DNA of 32,838 bases from Thermoplasmatales archaeon (GTDB lineage Archaea; Thermoplasmatota; E2; DHVEG-1): contig DAOVGR010000078.1 in the NCBI GenBank assembly GCA_030672305.1, positions 1 to 32,838 on the forward strand, in the 5' to 3' direction. The notes under the pieces are model-generated. The model worked only from the letters and a program-made list of their open reading frames with translations, made no database searches and was not told the DNA's origin. A program made the position numbers and the translations under genes. Shown one piece after another: positions 24,208 through 32,838 of the stretch (its first letter is position 1; the number at the start of each line of letters is the position of its first letter).

Positions 24208-25580
24208 GTTTTTATCTCTTTTTCAAGTAGTTCTAAGAATTCTTCTTCTTTTCCTTTTGGAATAGTTGCTCCTGCAGCTATATCATGTCCGCCTCCGATA
24301 CTATCAAGTGCAGAGGCTGCTTTTTTCATTGCTTGTGATAGATTCAGACCCTTTTCAACAAGTTCCTCTGTTCCACGTGCAGAAACTTTTACCTCTCCTT
24401 GTCCTTTATTTGCAAAGCCTATTAGGGGTAAATCACTGTTTACATCTTCTGAGTTTAGCAGCATATTTGCAATAATTCCTACGATTGTATCACGTATGCC
24501 ATTACCTGCATGAAAGAACTGTAGATGCTTTCTTTTTATGATTCCTTCTTCCTTTGCAAACTGAAGTCCTACAACAAGGTTCTGTCTGTGGCCAAGTAGA
24601 AGGTTTCTTGCTTTTGCAAGCCATTTGTCTCTATCGCCGAGACAGACGTTTAGTCCTACCTCACATTTACCATATCTAGCTGTTGAATTCAAAAGTGTTG
24701 CAAATTCTTTTGAGTCATGAATCTCTGTTCCCTCTTGTTCGTTTACTAAAATATATACCTCTCCAATTATACGCTTTGTAATTTTATGGCCAAAACCTTT
24801 TGTTAGAAGTAACTGTGCAATACTTGATATTATCAGTCTTCTTTCATCTTTACATAGATCGATCCATTTTCTCCAATTATCACCATCTTTCATTGTTATT
24901 CCTAATTCCTGCAGGAAACCAACACAAGCTTGTTCTCGTCCGCTAAGACCTGGAATTATTGGATCATTTGCAAATTGTAACATCTTAAAAATTGGACGAC
25001 TTTCTCTACCAAAATATCTAATGTCCATTTTTGCTTTCACAGCGTTTATTGATTCTCCATCTGAAAGAATTTCTCTGTTCATTCCTGTAAGTTTTCTGAA
25101 TCTTCTATCCTGAAGATCACCACATGCTCCAACTATAGCAAGAGGCGTAAGATCCATATTCTTTCTATCAATTGCCCTTGATACAAGATATGTTACTCCA
25201 GCGCCACTAATTTCAAAACTTCCATCAAGACCAAAAAGATGAGGATTCAGATGAAATGATTTATTTGAGTTTTCTTGACAGGCATGATGATCTGTAATTA
25301 TTTTACTGATTTCAGGTGTATCCGTGCTAATACTGCTTCCAAGATCAGTAAACCAAACAAGCTCATGGTTATCATTTTTTAATCGTTCAAGGATGTCACT
25401 ATCTAGATCTTTAATAAATTCAATAGAACATTCCTTTCCTAATCTCTTTAGAGTTTGATAGGCAATAGTTCCTGCAGTAATACCGTCAGCATCGATATGG
25501 GTTACAATATGAATTTCTTTAGAACCATTAACAATTTTCCCTATCTTCTCCGCCCTTTTTAACAAAAAGTGCACCAACAA
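24177..25580 (-). CDS. Archaeal RecJ/GAN-like DHH nuclease or phosphodiesterase
   Basis: 467 aa DHH-superfamily enzyme. Motif I is THIDADGIT (27-35), Asp79 is in FTDLGS, the signature DHH is at 97-99, and the DHHA1 domain motif GGGHDIAAG is at about 429-437. Archaeal relatives include the GINS-associated nuclease and RecJ-type single-strand exonucleases acting in replication and repair, as well as short-oligonucleotide phosphodiesterases. Assignment among them needs phylogeny. The start codon is TTG or GTG, since no ATG is available; the reading frame begins with consecutive TTG-TTG-GTG codons and an AT-rich box at 25601-25610 fits leaderless initiation here. It is convergent and overlapping with the FKBP gene. 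Confidence 0.8.
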   Translation of the reverse strand: MLVHFLLKRAEKIGKIVNGSKEIHIVTHIDADGITAGTIAYQTLKRLGKECSIEFIKDLDSDILERLKNDNHELVWFTDLGSSISTDTPEISKIITDHHACQENSNKSFHLNPHLFGLDGSFEISGAGVTYLVSRAIDRKNMDLTPLAIVGACGDLQDRRFRKLTGMNREILSDGESINAVKAKMDIRYFGRESRPIFKMLQFANDPIIPGLSGREQACVGFLQELGITMKDGDNWRKWIDLCKDERRLIISSIAQLLLTKGFGHKITKRIIGEVYILVNEQEGTEIHDSKEFATLLNSTARYGKCEVGLNVCLGDRDKWLAKARNLLLGHRQNLVVGLQFAKEEGIIKRKHLQFFHAGNGIRDTIVGIIANMLLNSEDVNSDLPLIGFANKGQGEVKVSARGTEELVEKGLNLSQAMKKAASALDSIGGGHDIAAGATIPKGKEEEFLELLEKEIKTQLSSRADVL

Positions 25581-25703
25581 ATTTGTATATAATTAGACTA
25601 TTAAAATTTAACATACAAATTTATGACAATTTTAAAATTTTTTGTTATTATTTTTTAATTTATTTTATTTATTTAACTTAGGTGCATTATTAATGATATA
25701 TAG

Positions 25704-26681
25704 TCACAAGGAACTAAATTTTATCAATTCCTCGGGATTATTAAAATCTTTTATCCTAATATTTAAATCTTCATCCTCGTCTGCATCACTATAACGAACA
25801 CAAAGACTTGCAGCTTTCTTAATGTCACTCTTTCCTTTAATCTTCTTTAGTAATACAATTGGACTACCCACACCTATAACTTCAATTAGAATATAATTTT
25901 CATCCTGAAATTTTTCTATAATTTTATTTTCTTCTTCATTTCTTCCAACAATAACCTTTGCACCACCTTTTAATCTAAAATGTCTACCATATTTTAAAAG
26001 TTGAATATCCTCAATTGTGTCTTCTCCATGTTCAAAAGATTCCCTTATTCTTTTTGCAAAATGAGGATCTGTCAGTCGACAACCACCCGCAGGACAAGGG
26101 TAATCTTTAACTCCTAGTTTATCTGCTAGTTCAATTTGCGGGAGCCTTCTACGCCCTTGAATTGATAATAATTTTTCACGATCAATCCAGTATTCCTCCT
26201 CTGGAATTGTTGAATCTAATAATTTTGCAGAAAGAGGCCTAAGCACAAGATTCTCCAAGTCTGATTCTTGTTCAATAGTTTTCATTGCCTTTTTATATTG
26301 AGACATAGGTCTTTGATCAAGTACCTCTCCAGTAAAAATAAAACTTGCACCAATATCCTTCATGTATTTCTTTGCTTTTCGAAACATAAAAATCCTGCAA
26401 TCAATACAAGGATTCATATTCTTGCCATAACCATGCTTCGGGTTCTTTATCATCTCAATATATGCATCTCCGCCAGAGATTATTTTTACAGGAACTCCAA
26501 AAAGCTCTGCAACTCGAATTGCTTCATGTCTACATCCCTTTCGGGTACAAGTGCAAAAAGGAGTAACAAAATTTAGAACACGAACATCTACACCTTGATC
26601 AATCATGAGCTTAACAGCAAGAGTACTATCTAAGCCACCAGATAGTAAACCAACAGCCTTTATACCCATATTCTTTTTCAT
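25704..26681 (-). CDS. PP-loop thiolase, MnmA/ThiI-like
   Basis: 325 aa ATP-pyrophosphatase. SGGLDS at 14-19 is the PP loop; the family activates a tRNA base (or other carbonyl) by adenylation for sulfur insertion. Candidate cluster ligands are Cys92 and Cys95 (NPCIDCRI) with Cys201 (CPAGGC). Three cysteines in this arrangement recall [4Fe-4S]-dependent thiolases such as TtcA and NcsA. Further cysteines at 43, 45 and 50 (CTCTRKGC) may bind metal. Long conserved strings (GKNMNPCIDC, GEVLDQRPMSQ, LRPLSAKLL, KYGRHFRL, VGRNEEEN) match an uncharacterised archaeal-bacterial group annotated as thiouridine synthase. Its ATG overlaps the E1 gene stop by four bases, so the two are co-translated. Confidence 0.8.
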   Translation of the reverse strand: MKKNMGIKAVGLLSGGLDSTLAVKLMIDQGVDVRVLNFVTPFCTCTRKGCRHEAIRVAELFGVPVKIISGGDAYIEMIKNPKHGYGKNMNPCIDCRIFMFRKAKKYMKDIGASFIFTGEVLDQRPMSQYKKAMKTIEQESDLENLVLRPLSAKLLDSTIPEEEYWIDREKLLSIQGRRRLPQIELADKLGVKDYPCPAGGCRLTDPHFAKRIRESFEHGEDTIEDIQLLKYGRHFRLKGGAKVIVGRNEEENKIIEKFQDENYILIEVIGVGSPIVLLKKIKGKSDIKKAASLCVRYSDADEDEDLNIRIKDFNNPEELIKFSSL

Positions 26682-27688
26682 AAGCCAATATATTTTGTAT
26701 AAAGTGATTTAGCAATCTTTTTGTCATTTGTCCCAATAATAATCGTTCTACCATTTTTGAAAATATTTAGTTCATAATTAGGAATTTTAAATCTAAGTAC
26801 TAATTTATGGAAATCTACCTCACCAAGTTTTTGTAATTTTTCCCCTAACTCCTCAAATGAAATCTTCACCTCATTAACTGGTGTAATTTGAACAGCACCT
26901 TTTCCACATAAAGAAATCATTGTTTCTTTTTTCTTAGCATTTAAAAACTCAAAATTATGTTTCCCACAACATACACAATCATCTCTTTTTTTAATTTTAA
27001 TATTATTAAAATTATGAGGCCAAACATCATACGTTAAAAGTCCCTTGTTAATATCCTTTCCAAGAAGAATTTTTAATGCTTCGGTACTTTGAATCGAACC
27101 AATGATTCCAGGTATTGAGTTCAAAACTCCAACTGTATCACAAGTTGGTAAAGATCCAGCTTCTGGAATATCCTGGATCAGACACCTGAAACAGGGAGTT
27201 ATGTGAGGGATAACATTCATGGTTATCCCATATGTTTCAATTGCTCCACCATAAATCCAGGGTATATCATGTTTAACACATGCATCATTTATTAAAAAAC
27301 GAATAAGCATGTTGTCTGTACCATCTACAATCACATCCATGTTTTTAATGATTCTTTCGACATTCTTGTAGTAAACATCATCGGCAATAGGCTCAATTCT
27401 AACTTCTGAGTTAATTTTTCTTAATTTTTCAGCGATTAATTCAGCCTTTGAAGATCCTATATCATCCTCATCAAAAAGATTCTGTCTTTGTAAATTATTT
27501 AACTCAACTATATCCCTATCAACAACCTGTAAATATCCAATACCTGCTCTCACTAAGTTATTAGCAATAGTAGTTCCAAGAGCCCCACAGCCGATAATAG
27601 TTGCACTGCTTTTTCCAAGTTTTTTTTGACCTTTCTCCTGAATATTTTTTAACAATATTTGTCTACTATATCTATCATTCACAGGCAT
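26678..27688 (-). CDS. E1-like ThiF/MoeB adenylyltransferase
   Basis: 336 aa from ATG 27688. The Rossmann loop is IIGCGALGT at 31-39, followed by the typical VVDRDIVELNNLQRQ. Cys183 in TCDTVGVLNSIPGIIG occupies the catalytic cysteine position. A zinc site is formed by Cys166/Cys169 and Cys238/Cys241. A C-terminal domain (about 257-336) ends in SLYTKYIGL. Such enzymes adenylate the C-terminus of ThiS, MoaD or SAMP carriers for sulfur transfer, yet no carrier gene lies here. A TTG six codons earlier is rejected because GAAGGT sits before the ATG. It overlaps the upstream HTH gene by 14 bp and the PP-loop gene by 4. Confidence 0.88.
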   Translation of the reverse strand: MPVNDRYSRQILLKNIQEKGQKKLGKSSATIIGCGALGTTIANNLVRAGIGYLQVVDRDIVELNNLQRQNLFDEDDIGSSKAELIAEKLRKINSEVRIEPIADDVYYKNVERIIKNMDVIVDGTDNMLIRFLINDACVKHDIPWIYGGAIETYGITMNVIPHITPCFRCLIQDIPEAGSLPTCDTVGVLNSIPGIIGSIQSTEALKILLGKDINKGLLTYDVWPHNFNNIKIKKRDDCVCCGKHNFEFLNAKKKETMISLCGKGAVQITPVNEVKISFEELGEKLQKLGEVDFHKLVLRFKIPNYELNIFKNGRTIIIGTNDKKIAKSLYTKYIGL

Positions 27689-28001
27689 AATTGATACCTT
27701 CAACAAACTCTTTAGATCTCAAGAGTCTACAAATTCTACATATTTCTTCAATAACTATCTGTCTATTTTTTGCAGCAATTTTTTTAGTAGATAATTTAAT
27801 CTCTTCTAAAATCTCGTCATCAGTTATTTCTAGTATTCCTCTCTTCCCAGATATATATCTCGATACAGCTGACTCAGTAATTCCTAACTTATCTGCAACC
27901 TCTCTTTGATTAAGATTATTATTTTCAATTAAATTTTTTGCAAATTCTTTTCTGATGATTGGCACTATATTCCATACTATGATTTCACAAGGAGTTTTCA
28001 T
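27675..28001 (-). CDS. Cysteine-containing HTH regulator (COG2522-like)
   Basis: 108 aa. An N-terminal PCEIIVWNIVPIIRKEFAKNLIE leads into a helix-turn-helix at about 31-51 (NQREVADKLGITESAVSRYISG), as in the archaeal Cro/C1-type family. Similar HTH domains head the thiamine regulator ThiR, but its ThiN effector domain is absent. Instead four cysteines (5, 88, 91, 107) remain, the last three in CRIC and at the C-terminus, and could hold an Fe-S or zinc site. The mRNA may be leaderless, because a TATATATAA box is centred 22 bp upstream. It is the first gene of a three-gene operon and divergent from thi4, with a palindrome between. Regulation of both units is inferred. Confidence 0.7.
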   Translation of the reverse strand: MKTPCEIIVWNIVPIIRKEFAKNLIENNNLNQREVADKLGITESAVSRYISGKRGILEITDDEILEEIKLSTKKIAAKNRQIVIEEICRICRLLRSKEFVEGINYACE

Positions 28002-28018
28002 AATTTTTCACCGTAATG

Positions 28019-28027
28019 TATATATAA
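28019..28027. promoter_or_regulatory. Shared TATA box between HTH gene and thi4
   Basis: TATATATAA, nearly symmetrical, could serve both strands. Rightward it places the thi4 start near 28050; leftward it gives an almost leaderless HTH mRNA. Confidence 0.5.
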
Positions 28028-28047
28028 CAATTATCTGATATTTAATT

Positions 28048-28063
28048 CTTGCCAATTGGCAAG
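28048..28063. promoter_or_regulatory. 16-bp perfect palindrome, candidate operator
   Basis: CTTGCCAATTGGCAAG is fully self-complementary and more GC-rich than its surroundings. It lies at the predicted thi4 transcription start and ends about ten bases before the GGAGG of thi4. A dimeric HTH protein bound here would block thi4. The neighbouring HTH gene is the obvious candidate binder, which is inference. Confidence 0.65.
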
Positions 28064-28084
28064 TTTTAATTTGGAGGAAAAAAT

Positions 28085-28876
28085 ATGTTTAAATCAACAA
28101 CAGAAAGTGAAATAACTAATGCAATAGTAGGTAATTTTGCTGAAGATATGAAACAATTTGCAAGCACAGATGTTATTATTGTAGGTGGAGGACCAAGTGG
28201 ACTTATGGCTGCAAGAGAATTGTCAAATAATGGAGTTAAAACATTAATAATTGAAAGAAATAACTATCTTGGTGGCGGATTTTGGATCGGTGGATACCTT
28301 ATGAATACAATCACTATTCGAAATCCTGGGCAAGAAATTCTTGAAGAATTAAACATTCCATACGAACAGTTTAATGAAAATCTCTATACTACCTGTGGGC
28401 CACATGCATGCTCAAAACTTATTGCAGCAGCCTGTGATGCTGGTGTCAAATTTTTAAATATGACTAGCTTTGATGATGTTATTCTTAAAGATAATAGGGT
28501 AAAAGGAGTGGTAGTTAATTGGACTCCTGTTTCAAGTCTTCCGCGACAAATAACTTGTGTTGATCCTATAGCTCTTGAATCAAGGTTAGTTATTGATGCT
28601 ACTGGACATGATGCCGTCGTTGTTAAGAAACTTGAAGAAAGAAGAGTAATTGGTAAACTTCCTGGGCATGGTAGTATGTGGGTTGAGAAATCAGAGGACC
28701 TTATTGTTGAAAAGACGAAAATGATTCATCATGGTCTTATTGTTGTTGGTATGGCGGTTTCCACAACTTATGGTTTACCTAGAATGGGACCTACATTTGG
28801 AGCTATGCTTTTTTCAGGCAAATGTGGAGGTAACCTAGCACTGGAACAGCTACGACAAACAGAACTCACGATATAG
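28085..28876 (+). CDS. thi4: Thiazole synthase Thi4
   Basis: 263 aa FAD/NAD-fold enzyme making the thiazole precursor of thiamine from NAD and glycine. GGGPSG at 34-39 binds the nucleotide, followed by [18 protein letters not shown]. In the active-site loop [12 protein letters not shown], Cys158 sits where yeast Thi4 has its sulfur-donating Cys205, whereas the Methanocaldococcus enzyme has His and uses free sulfide. This archaeal protein may therefore be the self-sacrificing, single-turnover type. GGAGG stands seven bases before the ATG and is preceded by the palindrome. The divergent genes are sulfur-transfer enzymes. A small stem (28877-28896) right after the stop may end the transcript. 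Confidence 0.9.
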   Translation: MFKSTTESEITNAIVGNFAEDMKQFASTDVIIVGGGPSGLMAARELSNNGVKTLIIERNNYLGGGFWIGGYLMNTITIRNPGQEILEELNIPYEQFNENLYTTCGPHACSKLIAAACDAGVKFLNMTSFDDVILKDNRVKGVVVNWTPVSSLPRQITCVDPIALESRLVIDATGHDAVVVKKLEERRVIGKLPGHGSMWVEKSEDLIVEKTKMIHHGLIVVGMAVSTTYGLPRMGPTFGAMLFSGKCGGNLALEQLRQTELTI

Positions 28877-28896
28877 GAAGATAAAATCATATCTTC
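28877..28896 (+). terminator. Small stem-loop after thi4
   Basis: GAAGAT pairs with ATCTTC across eight bases, starting immediately after the thi4 stop codon. There is no strong T run, so its role in termination is uncertain. Confidence 0.3.
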
Positions 28897-28962
28897 GACA
28901 AAAAGGAATTATTACTAATTAACCGACAAGACTTTAGAAGTAAAACCTAGTTTGACAAATAA

Positions 28963-28970
28963 TTTATATA
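28963..28970 (+). promoter_or_regulatory. TATA box of the candidate ncRNA
   Basis: TTTATATA in the context GACAAATAA-TTTATATA-TAAC. It is placed so that transcription would start at about 28992, exactly where the structured GGGGGAGTCTGG begins. No ORF follows. Confidence 0.55.
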
Positions 28971-28991
28971 TAACAAAGATTATGCGGTTTT

Positions 28992-29065
28992 GGGGGAGTC
29001 TGGAATAGAATTCTTATAAGGGTACATCCCATCCCAAAAATTCTTTTTTTTCCAGATTCCTCTTG
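28992..29065 (+). ncRNA. Candidate structured non-coding RNA
   Basis: Lies in the convergent gap between thi4 and nifJ and has its own promoter. GGGGAGTCTGGAA (28993-29005) pairs over 13 positions, two of them G-U, with TTCCAGATTCCTC (29050-29062). Inside, AGAATT (29007-29012) pairs with AATTCT (29039-29044), and GGG (29020-29022) with CCC (29028-29030) around a five-base loop. The arrangement is one long hairpin with internal loops. A run of eight T (29044-29051) falls in the 3' half and could instead be the terminator. It does not match tRNA, 5S, SRP or RNase P patterns, and no ACA tail of an H/ACA guide is seen. Function is unknown. Confidence 0.5.
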
Positions 29066-29086
29066 TTAAAATTATAGTTTTAGAAT

Positions 29087-32838
<3,752 letters not shown>

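Noticed and set aside
28992..29065. Pyrrolysine-type or other tRNA
   Set aside because: It begins with a G-run followed by GAATAGA as tRNA-Pyl does, but no acceptor partner, T arm or anticodon arm can be built. The pairing is one long hairpin.

Overview
The window is AT-rich archaeal chromosome. The archaeal marks are a Fe-S XPD-type helicase, FEN1, archaeal RNase J, PurP, aIF5A, an archaeal RecJ-type DHH protein, intact BRE/TATA promoters, several apparently leaderless genes and a tRNA-Gly without an encoded CCA. Low GC, the style of the secreted proteins (a papain-family protease with a short hydrophobic C-terminal tail, and a NosD-type beta-helix followed by an Ig-like domain) and the mix with bacterial-type genes suggest a Thermoplasmatota-related euryarchaeon. 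That placement is inference.

Layout. 200-5090: XPD helicase converges on a two-gene unit (OB-fold/HD exonuclease and a 56-residue Trm112-like zinc protein), followed by RNase J and a 40-residue ORF. 5217-8243: purP and a secreted cysteine protease. 8264-11743: ornithine carbamoyltransferase, an Fsr-like MFS transporter, FEN1 and a DUF4314 protein. 11982-14400: a large secreted beta-helix protein and tRNA-Gly(CCC). 14403-15744: a region of small genes (cold-shock protein, two small basic proteins) with much non-coding, hairpin-rich DNA. 15826-20048: CDF metal transporter, sulfotransferase-like protein, PepD dipeptidase and an LsrF-like aldolase. 20064-21238: a complete IS5-like insertion sequence with terminal inverted repeats and a 4-bp target duplication. 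21314-24207: a zinc-ribbon protein, then a likely operon of an EF-Tu-domain-2-like protein, aIF5A, agmatinase and a membrane-anchored FKBP isomerase. 24177-25580: RecJ-like DHH protein. 25704-28876: a sulfur-transfer island with a Cys-containing HTH regulator, an E1-like ThiF/MoeB enzyme and a PP-loop thiolase on one strand, and Thi4 thiazole synthase divergent from them. 28992-29065: a probable structured non-coding RNA with its own promoter. 29087-32638: a single-chain pyruvate:ferredoxin oxidoreductase (NifJ).

How genes work together. The regions most worth follow-up are the thi4 island and its 3' flank. A 16-bp perfect palindrome lies at the predicted thi4 start site, beside a divergent HTH regulator carrying four cysteines. 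Thi4 itself has Cys where the Methanocaldococcus enzyme has His, so it may be the self-sacrificing type. An E1 and a PP-loop thiolase are co-transcribed opposite it. Downstream of thi4 a good TATA box points at an unassigned RNA closed by a 13-bp stem. The aIF5A-agmatinase pair fits polyamine or hypusine modification of aIF5A. NifJ, PepD, LsrF and the sulfotransferase look like bacterial-type acquisitions.
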